64,000 bases of DNA from Shewanella sp. ANA-3 (lineage in GTDB: Bacteria; Pseudomonadota; Gammaproteobacteria; Enterobacterales; Shewanellaceae). Positions within the stretch are counted from its first letter, which is position 1. Each line of letters begins with the position of its first letter. Below the pieces are notes generated by a model. It saw only the letters and a program-made list of their open reading frames with translations, did not search any database and had not been told where the DNA came from. Shown piece by piece: positions 25,952 to 36,766 of the stretch. Made by a program: the position numbers and the translations under genes. The stretch is from contig NC_008577.1 in assembly GCF_000203935.1 (NCBI RefSeq), positions 1,984,001-2,048,000 of the forward strand, in the 5' to 3' direction.

Positions 25952-27718
25952 GTGAGTATTCCAGTACGTGAGTTTGATGCTGTAGTGATTGGTGCCGGCG
26001 GTGCTGGTATGCGCGCAGCATTACAGATTTCTAAAGAAGGTAAGAGCTGTGCGCTTTTATCTAAAGTATTCCCAACCCGTTCTCATACTGTTTCTGCGCA
26101 GGGTGGTATCACCGTTGCGTTAGGTAACGCCCATGAAGACCATTGGGAACAACACATGTACGATACCGTAAAAGGTTCCGACTTTATCGGTGACCAAGAC
26201 GCTATCGAATTTATGTGTCAAACCGGTCCAGAAGCCATTATTGAACTCGAGCACATGGGTTTACCCTTCTCTCGTTTCGATAACGGTAAGATTTACCAAC
26301 GTCCTTTCGGTGGTCAATCTAAAAACTTCGGTGGTGAACAAGCGGCGCGTACCGCTGCAGCAGCAGACCGTACTGGTCACGCACTGCTTCACTGCTTATA
26401 CCAACAGAACGTTAAACACAAAACCCAAGTGTTTTCTGAGTGGTATGCCCTCGATTTAGTGAAAAACCAAGACGGTGCCATCGTAGGTTGTACTGCGATT
26501 GAAATCGAAACGGGTGAAATCGTTTACTTCAAAGCCAAAGCCACTGTACTCGCGACTGGCGGTGCTGGTCGTATCTACGCATCAACCACAAACGCACACA
26601 TCAATACCGGTGACGGTGTTGGTATGGCAATGCGTGCTGGTGTTCAGATGCAAGATATGGAAATGTGGCAATTCCACCCAACCGGTATCGCTGGTGCGGG
26701 TGTACTTGTGACTGAAGGTTGTCGTGGTGAAGGCGGTTACCTGCTGAACAAAGACGGCGAGCGTTTCATGGAGCGTTATGCTCCAAACGCCAAGGACTTA
26801 GCATCTCGTGACGTGGTAGCACGTTCTATGATGACTGAAATCCGTGAAGGCCGTGGTTTAGATGGTCCATTAGGCCCACACTGCTTGCTGAAACTCGACC
26901 ACTTAGGTAAAGAGACCTTAGAAGCCCGTCTACCAGGCGTGTGTGAACTTTCTCGTACCTTCGCGCATATCGATCCGGCCGATGGTCCAATCCCTGTTCT
27001 GCCAACCTGTCACTATATGATGGGTGGTCTGCCAACGAAGGTGAGCGGTCAAGTTATTCGTAAGAATGACGACGGCAGCGAGCAAGATGTGGTTGGTTTA
27101 TTCGCAGTAGGTGAGATTGCCTGTGTGTCTGTACACGGTGCTAACCGCTTAGGCGGTAACTCTCTGCTCGACTTAGTGGTCTTTGGCCGCGCTGCGGGTC
27201 AACACTTGGGTAAAGCACTCGATGAGACTGCGGATCCAAAAGATGCGACCGATGCGGAAATTCAAGCGACTTTAGCACGCTTAAACCGCTGGGAAAGCAA
27301 CAAGTCTGGCGAAGACCCAGCGCAAATCCGTAAAGATTTACAACTTTGCATGCAATTAAACTTCTCTGTATTCCGCCGTGGCGATGCAATGGCAGAAGGT
27401 TTAGAGCAGTTAAAAGCTATCCGTAAGCGTTTAGAAAATGCCAAGTTGTCTGATAATTCTCGCGAATTCAACACTCAACGTATTGAATGTTTAGAGTTAG
27501 ACAACCTGATGGCGACGGCAATTGCCACCGCTTATGCTGCTAACTTCCGTACAGAGAGCCGTGGTGCTCACTCACGTGAAGACTATTTAGAGCGTGATGA
27601 TGATAACTGGTTATGTCACACCCTGTTTGACCCTGTGACTGAAACCATGGACCGTCGTGCTGTGAATATGGCGCCTAAGTTACGTGAAGCATTCCCGCCG
27701 AAGAAACGTACCTACTAG
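25952..27718 (+). CDS. sdhA: Succinate dehydrogenase flavoprotein subunit
   Basis: A 588-residue catalytic subunit that oxidises succinate to fumarate and carries covalently bound FAD. The N-terminal FAD site is [13 protein letters not shown]. The flavin-linked His is in SHTVSAQGG. Substrate-site segments are HPTGIAGAG, the Arg in RDVVARS, and [13 protein letters not shown]. The start is GTG at 25952, directly abutting the sdhD stop, so translation is likely coupled. Confidence 0.97.
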   Translation: MSIPVREFDAVVIGAGGAGMRAALQISKEGKSCALLSKVFPTRSHTVSAQGGITVALGNAHEDHWEQHMYDTVKGSDFIGDQDAIEFMCQTGPEAIIELEHMGLPFSRFDNGKIYQRPFGGQSKNFGGEQAARTAAAADRTGHALLHCLYQQNVKHKTQVFSEWYALDLVKNQDGAIVGCTAIEIETGEIVYFKAKATVLATGGAGRIYASTTNAHINTGDGVGMAMRAGVQMQDMEMWQFHPTGIAGAGVLVTEGCRGEGGYLLNKDGERFMERYAPNAKDLASRDVVARSMMTEIREGRGLDGPLGPHCLLKLDHLGKETLEARLPGVCELSRTFAHIDPADGPIPVLPTCHYMMGGLPTKVSGQVIRKNDDGSEQDVVGLFAVGEIACVSVHGANRLGGNSLLDLVVFGRAAGQHLGKALDETADPKDATDAEIQATLARLNRWESNKSGEDPAQIRKDLQLCMQLNFSVFRRGDAMAEGLEQLKAIRKRLENAKLSDNSREFNTQRIECLELDNLMATAIATAYAANFRTESRGAHSREDYLERDDDNWLCHTLFDPVTETMDRRAVNMAPKLREAFPPKKRTY

Positions 27719-27729
27719 GAGTTGCAAAG

Positions 27730-28437
27730 ATGAAATTGGAATTTGCAGTTTATCGTTACAATCCTGATGTAGATACAAAACCTTACATGCAGGATTACAG
27801 CCTCGAAGTGGCTGAAGGCTCTGACATGATGGTGCTTGATGCACTGATCAAGTTAAAAGAACAGGACCCAACGTTAGCGTTCCGTCGCTCATGCCGTGAA
27901 GGTGTTTGCGGTAGTGACGGTGTGAACATGAACGGTAAAAACGGTCTGGCTTGTATTACGCCAATCTCTACCTTCAAAGGTAAGAAGTTGGAAATTCGTC
28001 CACTGCCAGGTATGCCAGTCGTACGTGACTTAGTGGTTGATTTAACTCAGTTCTACAAGCAGTACGAGAAGATCAAGCCGTTCCTCATCAACGATGAGAA
28101 GATGCCTGCTCGTGAACATTTACAGTCACCTGAACAGCGTGCGCATTTAGATGGTCTGTACGAATGTATCATGTGTGCATGTTGTTCTACGGCTTGTCCA
28201 TCGTTCTGGTGGAATCCTGATAAGTTTATCGGTCCTAGCGGTCTGCTACACGCTTACCGTTTCTTGATCGACAGCCGCGATACAGCGACAGAAGAACGTC
28301 TTTCTGAGCTGGACGACGCCTACAGCGTGTTCCGTTGCCACGGCATCATGAACTGCGTTGACGTCTGTCCAAAAGGACTTAATCCGACTAAAGCAATTGG
28401 TCACATTAAGTCAATGCTGCTTAAGCGAGCTGTGTAA
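27730..28437 (+). CDS. sdhB: Succinate dehydrogenase iron-sulfur subunit
   Basis: A 235-residue electron-transfer subunit. The [2Fe-2S] site is in SCREGVCGSDGVN plus the later Cys of GLAC. The [4Fe-4S] and [3Fe-4S] sites are in CIMCACCSTACP and CHGIMNCVDVCPKGL. It passes electrons from SdhA flavin to ubiquinone. GGAG lies 9 nt before its ATG, 11 nt after sdhA. A hairpin with a short T run follows. Confidence 0.97.
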   Translation: MKLEFAVYRYNPDVDTKPYMQDYSLEVAEGSDMMVLDALIKLKEQDPTLAFRRSCREGVCGSDGVNMNGKNGLACITPISTFKGKKLEIRPLPGMPVVRDLVVDLTQFYKQYEKIKPFLINDEKMPAREHLQSPEQRAHLDGLYECIMCACCSTACPSFWWNPDKFIGPSGLLHAYRFLIDSRDTATEERLSELDDAYSVFRCHGIMNCVDVCPKGLNPTKAIGHIKSMLLKRAV

Positions 28438-28478
28438 TGCGAGAACCCGAGCTTAAATCAATAATAATATAGCTCTCG

Positions 28479-28514
28479 AAGAGTCACTTTCTGGGTATAG
28501 AAGGTGGCTCTTTT
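28479..28514 (+). terminator. Attenuator-like hairpin between sdhB and sucA
   Basis: A 14-bp stem with two G-U pairs (28479-28492 / 28499-28512), loop gggtat, then a short T run. It would partially terminate sdh transcripts before suc, or mark an RNA processing site. Confidence 0.6.
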
Positions 28515-28651
28515 GTGTATGTAATGGAAGACAACGCGCCGTGAAATCTGGATATCTAGGGGCGGCAAAATTTATGCGTCGAAGGTAATTGCTTGAGATT
28601 GCATATAAAAACTATGGCTAAGCACGTGTATAAAGTTTGAAAGGAATAGCA

Positions 28652-31471
28652 ATGCACCAAGGCATCATGAAAGCCTGGCTCGAATCATCTCACTTAAGTG
28701 GTGCAAATTCGACCTACGTAGAAGAGATGTATGAAGCCTATCAAGAAGACCCACAGTCAGTCTCTGACGATTGGCGTGCGGTATTTGATAATCTCCCTCC
28801 GGTGAACGGTGCTTCTAAAGACGCGCCTGAAGCGGCTCACTCCAAAGTACGTGATTATTTTCGCAGTTTAGCGATGGACGGACGTCATAAGAGCGCAGCT
28901 CGTGTGACCGATCCTGAGTTGGATGCTAAGCAAGTTAAAGTGCTACAGCTGATCAACGCCCACCGTTTCCGTGGTCACCAAGGGGCTAACCTCGACCCGT
29001 TAGAATTGTGGAAACGTGAACCTGTTGCCGATTTAGATCCCGCATTCCACGGTCTGACCAAAGAAGACATGGAACGTGAGTTCAACACTGGCTCGTTCGC
29101 CCACGGCGGCGAAACCATGAAGCTGGCTGACTTAGTCAAAGCGCTAAAAGCCACTTACTGTGGTTCGATTGGCGCCGAATACATGCACATTACCGATACC
29201 GATGAGAAGCGTTGGATCCAACAACGTCTCGAACCATCCTTAGGTAAAGCCAACTACGATAAAAGCGTTAAGACCCGCATTCTCGAAGGCCTAAATGCTG
29301 CTGAAGGCATTGAAAAATATTTAGGCGCTAAATTCCCTGGTGCAAAACGCTTCTCGTTAGAAGGCGGCGATGCGTTAGTCCCTATGATGCGCGAAATCAT
29401 TTACCGCGCAGGCGAAGCGGGCACTAAAGAAATCGTAGTCGGTATGGCTCACCGTGGTCGTTTAAACGTACTGGTGAACGTGTTAGGTAAGCGTCCAGCA
29501 GAACTGTTTGACGAGTTCGCCGGTAAGCACGCCGATACCCACGGTTCAGGCGACGTAAAATACCACCAAGGCTTCTCTTCAGATTTCGAAACGCCGGGCG
29601 GCAACGTGCACTTAGCACTGGCCTTTAACCCATCACACCTTGAAATCGTTAACCCTGTGGTTATGGGCTCTGTCCGTGCTCGTCAAGACCGCCGTGGTTG
29701 TAAAGACGGTTTACAGGTGATGCCAATTACGATTCACGGTGACTCTGCAATTGCTGGTCAAGGTATCGTGCAAGAGACATTCAACATGTCTCAAACCCGT
29801 GGCTTTAAAGTGGGCGGAAGCATCCGTATCGTTGTAAACAACCAAGTTGGTTTTACAACGTCAAACCACTTTGATGTGCGTTCAACTGAATACTGTACTG
29901 ACATCGCTAAGATGGTTCAGGCACCGATTTTCCACGTGAACTCTGACGATCCAGAAGCCGTTGCCTTTGTTGCTCAGCTTGCTGTTGATTACCGTAACGA
30001 GTTTAAACGTGACGTGGTGATTGACTTAGTGTGTTACCGTCGTCATGGCCACAACGAAGCTGACGAGCCAAGTGCAACTCAGCCATTGATGTATGCCAAG
30101 ATCAAGAAACACCCAACGCCACGTAAGATCTACGCTGACAAACTGATCGCTGAAAACAGCATCGGCGCTGATGAAGTGACCAGCATGATCAACACCTACC
30201 GTGACGCCTTAGACCAAGGTGACTGTGTGGTGAAAGAATGGCGCCCAATGACACTGCACACAGTGGATTGGACTCCTTACATTGGCCGTGAGTGGGACGA
30301 AGTGTATCAAGCATCTCTACCACTTGAGCGTCTGCAAAATCTGGCTGACAAGCTCAGCTACGTGCCAGAGAGCCACCCACTGCATTCACGCGTTGCTAAG
30401 ATTTACGGCGATCGCGTTGCTATGGCGAAGGGCGAGAAATTACTCGACTGGGGCTTTGCTGAAACCTTAGCGTACGCCACGATTCTTGAAGACAACAAGC
30501 GCGTTCGCATTACGGGTCAAGACTCTGGCCGTGGTACTTTCTTCCACCGTCACGCGGTTCTGCACAACCAAAACGATGCAACCACCTATATGCCGCTGCG
30601 CAACTTGTCTGAAGACCAAGGTCCAATCGACATCACAGACTCAGTATTGTCTGAAGCGTCAGTACTGGCCTTCGAATACGGCTACACCACAGCAGAGCCT
30701 GGTGGTCTGGCGATTTGGGAAGCTCAATTCGGTGACTTCGCTAACTGTGCGCAAGTGGTTATCGACCAGTTCCTGTCGTCTGGTGAGCAGAAGTGGGGCC
30801 GTTTATGCGGTTTGACCATGCTGTTACCACACGGTTACGAAGGTCAAGGTCCAGAACACTCAAGTGCCCGTTTAGAGCGTTTCTTGCAGCTGTGTGCTAA
30901 CCACAACATGCAAGTGTGTGTGCCATCAACGCCAGCACAGGTTTACCATATGCTGCGTCGCCAAGTGGTGCGCCCAATGCGTCGTCCACTGGTGGTGATG
31001 TCACCTAAGTCATTGCTACGTCACCCATTAGCGGTTTCTAGCATGGAAGAATTGGCTAATGGCACCTTCCAAAACGTGATCGGTGAAATCGATACGTTAG
31101 AAGCGAGCAAAGTCGATCGCGTCGTGTTCTGTAGCGGTAAGGTGTACTTCGAGCTACTGGAAAAACGCCGTAAAGAAAACATCAACAACATCGCAATAAT
31201 CCGTGTCGAACAGTTATATCCGTTCCCACATGAAGAAATGGTTGCAGCCTTAGCTGACTACCAACATGTGACCGATTTTGTATGGTGTCAGGAAGAGCCG
31301 CAAAACCAGGGTGCTTGGTACTCTAGCCAACATCACTTCTGGGCTGCTATCCCTGCGGGTGCAAAACTGACCTATGCTGGCCGTGAAGCATCTGCTGCAC
31401 CAGCCTGTGGTTACCCTGAGCTGCATGCTCACCAACAAGAATCTTTAGTGAACAGTGCCCTAAAGCTGTAA
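28652..31471 (+). CDS. sucA: 2-oxoglutarate dehydrogenase E1 component
   Basis: A 939-residue thiamine-diphosphate enzyme that decarboxylates 2-oxoglutarate and passes the succinyl group to the lipoyl domain of E2. The N-terminal E2-binding segment is visible (SHLSGANSTYVEEMY). Thiamine-site segments are GMAHRGRLNVL, GDSAIAGQGIVQE and the GHNEADEP block. The transketolase-like pyrimidine domain includes DSGRGTFFHRHA. I chose the ATG at 28652, which follows AAAGGA; a TTG at 28637 is in frame but less likely. Confidence 0.97.
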   Translation: MHQGIMKAWLESSHLSGANSTYVEEMYEAYQEDPQSVSDDWRAVFDNLPPVNGASKDAPEAAHSKVRDYFRSLAMDGRHKSAARVTDPELDAKQVKVLQLINAHRFRGHQGANLDPLELWKREPVADLDPAFHGLTKEDMEREFNTGSFAHGGETMKLADLVKALKATYCGSIGAEYMHITDTDEKRWIQQRLEPSLGKANYDKSVKTRILEGLNAAEGIEKYLGAKFPGAKRFSLEGGDALVPMMREIIYRAGEAGTKEIVVGMAHRGRLNVLVNVLGKRPAELFDEFAGKHADTHGSGDVKYHQGFSSDFETPGGNVHLALAFNPSHLEIVNPVVMGSVRARQDRRGCKDGLQVMPITIHGDSAIAGQGIVQETFNMSQTRGFKVGGSIRIVVNNQVGFTTSNHFDVRSTEYCTDIAKMVQAPIFHVNSDDPEAVAFVAQLAVDYRNEFKRDVVIDLVCYRRHGHNEADEPSATQPLMYAKIKKHPTPRKIYADKLIAENSIGADEVTSMINTYRDALDQGDCVVKEWRPMTLHTVDWTPYIGREWDEVYQASLPLERLQNLADKLSYVPESHPLHSRVAKIYGDRVAMAKGEKLLDWGFAETLAYATILEDNKRVRITGQDSGRGTFFHRHAVLHNQNDATTYMPLRNLSEDQGPIDITDSVLSEASVLAFEYGYTTAEPGGLAIWEAQFGDFANCAQVVIDQFLSSGEQKWGRLCGLTMLLPHGYEGQGPEHSSARLERFLQLCANHNMQVCVPSTPAQVYHMLRRQVVRPMRRPLVVMSPKSLLRHPLAVSSMEELANGTFQNVIGEIDTLEASKVDRVVFCSGKVYFELLEKRRKENINNIAIIRVEQLYPFPHEEMVAALADYQHVTDFVWCQEEPQNQGAWYSSQHHFWAAIPAGAKLTYAGREASAAPACGYPELHAHQQESLVNSALKL

Positions 31472-31519
31472 TAGCTAAGACTGTAGTAATAGACATTTTA
31501 TAAAAAAGGATCGTTTTTC

Positions 31520-32713
31520 ATGAGTATCGAAATCAAGGTACCCGTACTGCCAGAATCTGTTGCCGATGCAACTATCGCCACTTGGCACGTAAAAGTGGGT
31601 GAGCAAGTTTCTCGTGATCAAAATCTGGTTGATATTGAAACTGACAAAGTCGTACTGGAAGTGGTTGCACCAGAAGATGGTCACATCGGTGAGTTCCTGT
31701 TCCAAGAAGGCGACACCGTTCTGGGCGAGCAAGTGATTGCTAAGTTCATCGCGGGTGCGGTTTCTGGTCAAGAAGTGACTAAAGCCGAAGCTGAAGCTGC
31801 TGCACCTGTTGCCGCTGCTGCAACTGAAGAGTCTAACGATGCATTAAGCCCATCAGTACGTCGTTTACTGGCTGAGCACAATGTTGATGCGAGCAAAGTG
31901 AAGGGCACTGGTGTCGGTGGCCGTATCACTAAAGAAGACGTTGAAGCCTTTATCAAGTCTGCGCCTAAAGCTGCTGCCCCTGCGGCTCCTGCGGTACAAC
32001 CACTCGCTGCGGGTCGTAGCGAGAAACGTGTTCCAATGACTCGTTTACGTAAGACTATCGCTAACCGTTTATTAGAAGCGAAAAACTCTACTGCAATGCT
32101 CACGACGTTCAACGAAGTGAACATGAAGCCAATCATGGATATCCGTAAGCAATATCAAGATATCTTTGAAAAGCGCCACGGTATCCGTTTAGGTTTCATG
32201 TCTTTCTACGTGAAAGCGGTAACCGAAGCGCTGAAACGCTTCCCAGAAGTAAACGCGTCAATCGACGGTGATGATATTGTTTACCACAACTACTTCGACG
32301 TCAGCATCGCGGTATCGACTCCTCGTGGTCTGGTCACTCCAGTATTGCGTGATACCGATACTATGAGCCTAGCTGATATCGAAAAAGCAGTCCGCGATCT
32401 GGCGATCAAAGGCCGTGATGGCAAGCTGACTGTGGCTGATATGACTGGCGGTAACTTCACAGTGACTAACGGTGGTGTATTCGGCTCGTTAATGTCTACC
32501 CCAATTTTAAACCTGCCACAAAGCGCGATTTTAGGCATGCACGCCATTAAAGACCGCCCAATGGCAGTCAATGGTCAGGTTGAAATCCTGCCCATGATGT
32601 ACCTAGCTCTCTCATATGACCATCGTATTGTCGATGGCCGTGAGTCAGTTGGCTTCTTAGTCGCCATTAAAGACTTCTTGGAAGACCCAACTCGTCTGCT
32701 ACTTGACCTATAA
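31520..32713 (+). CDS. sucB: Dihydrolipoyl succinyltransferase (E2 of 2-oxoglutarate dehydrogenase)
   Basis: A 397-residue core enzyme. There is one lipoyl domain with the modified Lys in ETDKVV (about residue 43), an Ala/Pro-rich linker, and a peripheral-subunit-binding domain (about 109-145, [11 protein letters not shown]). After a second linker comes the acyltransferase domain, with catalytic His in DHRIVDGRE near the C-terminus. It transfers succinyl to CoA. E3 (lipoamide dehydrogenase) is not in this operon and must be shared with the pyruvate complex. Confidence 0.97.
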   Translation: MSIEIKVPVLPESVADATIATWHVKVGEQVSRDQNLVDIETDKVVLEVVAPEDGHIGEFLFQEGDTVLGEQVIAKFIAGAVSGQEVTKAEAEAAAPVAAAATEESNDALSPSVRRLLAEHNVDASKVKGTGVGGRITKEDVEAFIKSAPKAAAPAAPAVQPLAAGRSEKRVPMTRLRKTIANRLLEAKNSTAMLTTFNEVNMKPIMDIRKQYQDIFEKRHGIRLGFMSFYVKAVTEALKRFPEVNASIDGDDIVYHNYFDVSIAVSTPRGLVTPVLRDTDTMSLADIEKAVRDLAIKGRDGKLTVADMTGGNFTVTNGGVFGSLMSTPILNLPQSAILGMHAIKDRPMAVNGQVEILPMMYLALSYDHRIVDGRESVGFLVAIKDFLEDPTRLLLDL

Positions 32714-32721
32714 TCTAATGC

Positions 32722-32798
32722 GCTAAACGATAAAGTTTAGCCTGTTAGTTAAAGACAAGCGTCAGACATACCCTCGTGACTGGCCCCGTGGGGCCAGT
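32722..32798 (+). other. Two intercistronic hairpins between sucB and sucC
   Basis: GCTAAAC (32722-32728) / GTTTAGC (32735-32741) with a 6-nt loop, and ACTGGCCCC (32779-32787) / GGGGCCAGT (32790-32798) with almost no loop. Neither is followed by a T run, so they look like mRNA stability or processing elements rather than terminators. Confidence 0.6.
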
Positions 32799-32831
32799 TG
32801 GATTTGATTAGAAGTATACGGATAGATCATC

Positions 32832-33998
32832 ATGAATTTGCATGAGTATCAGGCAAAATCCCTATTTGCCGAATATGGTTTACCAGTGTCAGAAGGTTTT
32901 GCATGTGATACAGCCCAAGAAGCTGTAGAAGCGGCAGGCCGTATTGGCGGAAATTTATGGGTTGTTAAGTGTCAAGTACACGCAGGCGGCCGCGGTAAAG
33001 CGGGTGGCGTTAAAGTCACTGGCGATAAAGAAGAAATCAGAGCCTTTGCCGAACACTGGTTAGGCAAAAATCTGGTGACTTATCAAACTGATGAGAAAGG
33101 TCAGCCGGTTGCTAAAATTTTAGTAGAAAGCTGCACTGACATCGCTAACGAACTGTACTTAGGTGCAGTAGTTGACCGCGCTACCCGTCGCGTAGTGTTT
33201 ATGGCGTCAACTGAAGGTGGTGTTGAGATTGAGAAAGTGGCCGAAGAAACGCCAGAACTCATTCACAAAGCGATCATCGATCCACTGACTGGTCCTCAAC
33301 CATACCAAGCACGTGATCTTGGCTTCAAACTGGGCTTAAACCCAACTCAAATGAAGCAATTCACCAAGATCTTCATGGGTCTGGCGACTATGTTCGTTGA
33401 TCACGATTTCGCTCTGCTGGAAATCAACCCACTGGTTATCACCACTGAAGGTAACCTGCACTGCTTAGACGGTAAAATTGGTATCGATGGTAACGCACTG
33501 TTCCGTCAAGCAAAAATCAAAGCAATGCACGATCCATCTCAAGATGACGCCCGTGAAGCTCACGCTGCAATGTTCGAACTGAACTATGTTGCGCTAGACG
33601 GAAACGTAGGTTGTATGGTGAACGGTGCTGGCCTAGCGATGGGTACTATGGACATCGTTAACCTGCACGGCGGCAAGCCAGCTAACTTCCTCGACGTAGG
33701 TGGTGGCGCGACTAAAGAACGTGTTGCTGAAGCATTCAAGATCATTCTGTCTGACAGCAATGTGAAAGCCGTTCTAGTTAACATCTTCGGTGGTATCGTA
33801 CGTTGTGACATGATCGCAGAAGGTATCATTGGCGCTGTTAAAGAAGTTGGCGTTAAAGTTCCAGTTGTAGTGCGTTTAGAAGGTACTAACGCTGAATTAG
33901 GCCGTGAAGTATTAGCTAAATCAGGTCTTGATATCATTGCAGCTAACAGTCTGACTGATGCGGCTGAGCAAGTAGTTAAAGCTGCGGAGGGCAAATAA
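32832..33998 (+). CDS. sucC: Succinyl-CoA synthetase beta subunit
   Basis: A 388-residue ATP-grasp subunit that forms succinate, CoA and nucleoside triphosphate with SucD. The N-terminal ATP-grasp region starts [12 protein letters not shown] and has [11 protein letters not shown] in the nucleotide site. The C-terminal flavodoxin-like domain has [12 protein letters not shown], which positions the phosphorylated His of the alpha subunit. Its stop overlaps the sucD start by 1 nt. Confidence 0.97.
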   Translation: MNLHEYQAKSLFAEYGLPVSEGFACDTAQEAVEAAGRIGGNLWVVKCQVHAGGRGKAGGVKVTGDKEEIRAFAEHWLGKNLVTYQTDEKGQPVAKILVESCTDIANELYLGAVVDRATRRVVFMASTEGGVEIEKVAEETPELIHKAIIDPLTGPQPYQARDLGFKLGLNPTQMKQFTKIFMGLATMFVDHDFALLEINPLVITTEGNLHCLDGKIGIDGNALFRQAKIKAMHDPSQDDAREAHAAMFELNYVALDGNVGCMVNGAGLAMGTMDIVNLHGGKPANFLDVGGGATKERVAEAFKIILSDSNVKAVLVNIFGGIVRCDMIAEGIIGAVKEVGVKVPVVVRLEGTNAELGREVLAKSGLDIIAANSLTDAAEQVVKAAEGK

Positions 33999-34870
33999 TG
34001 TCTGTATTAATTAACAAAGATACCAAGGTAATCTGCCAAGGCTTTACCGGTGGTCAAGGTACTTTCCACTCTCAACAAGCTATCGATTACGGTACGCAAA
34101 TGGTTGGTGGTGTATCTCCAGGTAAAGGCGGTACTGAGCACTTAGGTCTGCCAGTGTTCAACACTGTGAAAGACGCTGTGGCTGCGACTGGCGCAACTGC
34201 TTCTGTTATCTACGTTCCTGCTCCTTTCTGTAAAGATGCAATCCTTGAAGCAATCGACGGTGGTATCGAGCTGATCGTATGTATCACTGAAGGTATCCCA
34301 ACACTGGATATGCTGGAAGTGAAAGTGAAGCTAGAAGAAACTGGCGTTCGCATGATCGGTCCTAACTGCCCAGGTGTTATCACTCCAGGTGAATGTAAGA
34401 TTGGTATTATGCCAGGCCACATCCACTTAAAAGGAAAAGTGGGTATCGTTTCTCGTTCAGGTACGCTGACCTATGAAGCGGTTAAGCAAACTACTGACGA
34501 AGGTTTCGGCCAATCTACTTGCGTAGGTATTGGTGGTGACCCAATCCCAGGTACTAACTTCATCGACGTATTGGAAATGTTCCAAAACGATCCACAGACT
34601 GAAGCCATCGTGATGATCGGTGAAATCGGTGGTACTGCTGAAGAAGAAGCGGCGGCTTACATCAAAGCTAACGTGACTAAACCAGTTGTGTCTTACATCG
34701 CGGGTGTAACTGCTCCTGCTGGTAAGCGTATGGGTCACGCGGGTGCGATCATTGCTGGCGGTAAAGGTACTGCTGCTGACAAATTTGCTGCATTAGAAGC
34801 AGCGGGCGTGACAACTGTCCGTTCGTTAGCGGATATCGGCAAAGCGCTGCGTGCTAAAACGGGTTGGTAA
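33998..34870 (+). CDS. sucD: Succinyl-CoA synthetase alpha subunit
   Basis: A 290-residue subunit with a Rossmann CoA-binding domain ([15 protein letters not shown] near residue 12) and the phosphorylated active-site His in [10 protein letters not shown] (about residue 247). It overlaps sucC as TAATG. It closes the sdh-suc operon and is followed by a strong terminator. Confidence 0.97.
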   Translation: MSVLINKDTKVICQGFTGGQGTFHSQQAIDYGTQMVGGVSPGKGGTEHLGLPVFNTVKDAVAATGATASVIYVPAPFCKDAILEAIDGGIELIVCITEGIPTLDMLEVKVKLEETGVRMIGPNCPGVITPGECKIGIMPGHIHLKGKVGIVSRSGTLTYEAVKQTTDEGFGQSTCVGIGGDPIPGTNFIDVLEMFQNDPQTEAIVMIGEIGGTAEEEAAAYIKANVTKPVVSYIAGVTAPAGKRMGHAGAIIAGGKGTAADKFAALEAAGVTTVRSLADIGKALRAKTGW

Positions 34871-34888
34871 TCTAACCGTTAACACACG

Positions 34889-34914
34889 AAAAGGCGCCTA
34901 AGGCGCCTTTTTTA
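34889..34914 (+). terminator. Rho-independent terminator of the sdh-suc operon
   Basis: Stem AAAAGGCGCC (34889-34898) / GGCGCCTTTT (from 34902) with loop taa, then more T. Confidence 0.88.
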
Positions 34915-35249
34915 TTGCGTGTCTGTTAGCGAGTGCTGAGCAGTAAAGTGTGAGAATGGGCAAAGCTAACACCGCGCGGGCTAGCATTTTTATTTACAAA
35001 GGGTTAGATTGAGCCTCTCTACCAAGCGTCATCACCTTATTGACGTGTGAATGCATTCGTAGAGCCACAACCCTAAGCCCTGCGCTTATGGCACCACGGC
35101 TGTTCAGCAATAAATCTTGTACTTAATTACCACGCGATTGCGGCATTAAGCTGCGAGCGTATTTTTATATCGGTTTATCCCATTGGGGGAGGATAGGCCA
35201 GCACAGATGTTTAACCCTAAGGGACATCTATTTACACGAGGGAAAGACT
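34915..35249. other. 335-bp intergenic region upstream of rnk
   Basis: No credible gene. It should hold the rnk promoter, but no clear hexamer pair or operator was recognised. Confidence 0.4.
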
Positions 35250-35657
35250 GTGAAAACACCAAAGATCATTATTTCAGAAATCGATTTAGAAAGACTCGAG
35301 CGTCTGTTGGAGTCATTACCGGCGAACGCCTTCCCAGGGCGTGCGGCATTGGAGGCGGAACTCGACCGGGCCGACATTGTGCCCGCAGCGCAAATGCCCG
35401 GTAATGTGGTGACGATGAATTCTGAAGTGAGATTTAGCGTGTCATCCAGTCAGGATACCTTCTGCTTACGGTTAGTCTATCCAAAGGATGCGGCAGGTGA
35501 GGGCACCATTTCTATTCTCGCTCCCGTGGGCAGTGCCTTATTGGGCTTATCCCAAGGGGATGAAATCGAATGGCCAGGCCCAGGTGGCTCAATGGTCAAA
35601 GTGCGTATCGAAGAAATCGTTTATCAGCCAGAGCGTAGCGGTGACTTCCACCGTTAA
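35250..35657 (+). CDS. rnk: Regulator of nucleoside diphosphate kinase
   Basis: A 135-residue protein of the Rnk type. A short N-terminal coiled region (about residues 1-50, IDLERLERLLESLP) leads to a GreA/GreB-like C-terminal domain (about 50-130, PKDAAGEGTISILAPVGSAL). Rnk binds RNA polymerase at the secondary channel like Gre factors but lacks transcript-cleavage activity, and affects nucleoside diphosphate kinase levels. The start is GTG after GAGGGA. Confidence 0.9.
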   Translation: MKTPKIIISEIDLERLERLLESLPANAFPGRAALEAELDRADIVPAAQMPGNVVTMNSEVRFSVSSSQDTFCLRLVYPKDAAGEGTISILAPVGSALLGLSQGDEIEWPGPGGSMVKVRIEEIVYQPERSGDFHR

Positions 35658-35703
35658 TCGCGCTGGATATTCGTGTGTAGAGGGCAATATGAAGGAAGCC
35701 AAA

Positions 35704-36201
35704 ATGATTATACAAACAGAGCGTTTAATACTCAGGCCATTTACCGAGCAGGATATCGATGCCCTCTATTTGATGAACAGTAACCCTGCGATGTTGAAAT
35801 ACATTCCAACCGTGCCTTTTACTGAGCGTGAGCAGGCACGTGAACTGTTCCATAACGTGATTTCGCAGGATTATCAGCAGCGAGGATTTGGTCGCTGGGC
35901 GGTGGAGCATAAAGCCGATAATAAAGTGATTGGCTTTTGCGGACCAAAGTTTATTCCTGAATATAACGAAGTCGAAATTGGCTATCGCTATTTCCCCGAG
36001 TATTGGGGCAAGGGGATTGGTACCGAAGCTGCTCAAGCGGCAATTAGCGTGTTCCCGCAGTTTGGCATTACGCAAATCATTGCATTGATCCTAGAGGGTA
36101 ACATTGGCTCTGAAGGCGTTGCTAAACGCATAGGCATGCATTGGCGTGAACCTAGCGAGTTTATGGGGCATAAAGTGAATGTCTACGCAAAGGTGCTCTA
36201 A
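35704..36201 (+). CDS. GNAT acetyltransferase, RimJ/RimL type
   Basis: A 165-residue acetyltransferase from the ATG after AGGAAG; an in-frame ATG at 35689 would add 5 residues and also has a weak site. The opening ITERLILRPF-type motif (here IQTERLILRPF), IGYRYFPEYWGKGIGTEA (acetyl-CoA loop) and the EGNIGSEGVAKRIG segment are typical of the Acetyltransf_3 group that modifies ribosomal proteins or small molecules. The substrate is unknown. It lies 46 bp after rnk and may be co-transcribed. Confidence 0.85.
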   Translation: MIIQTERLILRPFTEQDIDALYLMNSNPAMLKYIPTVPFTEREQARELFHNVISQDYQQRGFGRWAVEHKADNKVIGFCGPKFIPEYNEVEIGYRYFPEYWGKGIGTEAAQAAISVFPQFGITQIIALILEGNIGSEGVAKRIGMHWREPSEFMGHKVNVYAKVL

Positions 36202-36221
36202 CAGTGCCTGAGCGTTTCAAT

Positions 36222-36252
36222 AAAAAAACCAGCCTAGATGGCTGGTTTTTTT
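36222..36252. terminator. Bidirectional Rho-independent terminator
   Basis: Stem AACCAGCC / GGCTGGTT (36227-36234 / 36240-36247) flanked by A7 and T7. It lies between the convergent acetyltransferase (+) and fur (-) genes. Confidence 0.88.
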
Positions 36253-36294
36253 ATTAGGCCTGTCTGGTTGATATCCAGATTGAGCTAAATCTGC

Positions 36295-36726
36295 TTACTC
36301 GTCGTTATGATCGCACTTATCGTTAGTGCAATGACCGTACAAATATAAGCTGTGGTTAGTCAGTTTAATGTTGTACTTGCTAGCGATCTCGTCTTGACGA
36401 CGTTCAATCACTTCGTCTGAAAACTCAATCACTTTGCCGCAAGAGAGGCACACTAAGTGATCGTGGTGGTGTTGAGTCGATAACTCGAATACCGCCTTGC
36501 CACTTTCGAAGTGGTGGCGAGATACGATACCGGCATCATCAAACTGGTTTAATACACGGTAAACTGTTGCTAGACCAATTTCTTCACCTAAATCGAGCAG
36601 TTTCTTGTATAAGTCTTCTGCACTGATATGTTGGTTTTCAGGTCCTTGCATCAGTTCGAGGATCTTGACTCGTGGCAGGGTGATTTTCAAACCGGCTTTT
36701 TTGAGCGCTTGATTTCCATCTGTCAT
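36295..36726 (-). CDS. fur: Ferric uptake regulator
   Basis: A 143-residue metal-dependent repressor that binds Fe2+ and shuts off iron-uptake genes. The N-terminal winged helix (about residues 1-83) includes LGEEIGLATVYRVLNQFDDAG. Metal ligands are in HHHDHLVCLSCGKVIEF, and the C-terminal structural-zinc Cys are in CTNDKCD. The gene is divergent from the sirtuin gene, and a candidate Fur box overlaps its -10. Confidence 0.96.
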   Translation of the reverse strand: MTDGNQALKKAGLKITLPRVKILELMQGPENQHISAEDLYKKLLDLGEEIGLATVYRVLNQFDDAGIVSRHHFESGKAVFELSTQHHHDHLVCLSCGKVIEFSDEVIERRQDEIASKYNIKLTNHSLYLYGHCTNDKCDHNDE

Positions 36727-36766
36727 TGCTAATCTCTTGATTGCAGAACCAATAGGTTCATCCGTG

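Noticed and set aside
35183..35404. A 73-codon plus-strand frame overlapping rnk
   Set aside because: It lies in a different frame across the rnk start, is rich in Arg and Cys, and lacks a family match.
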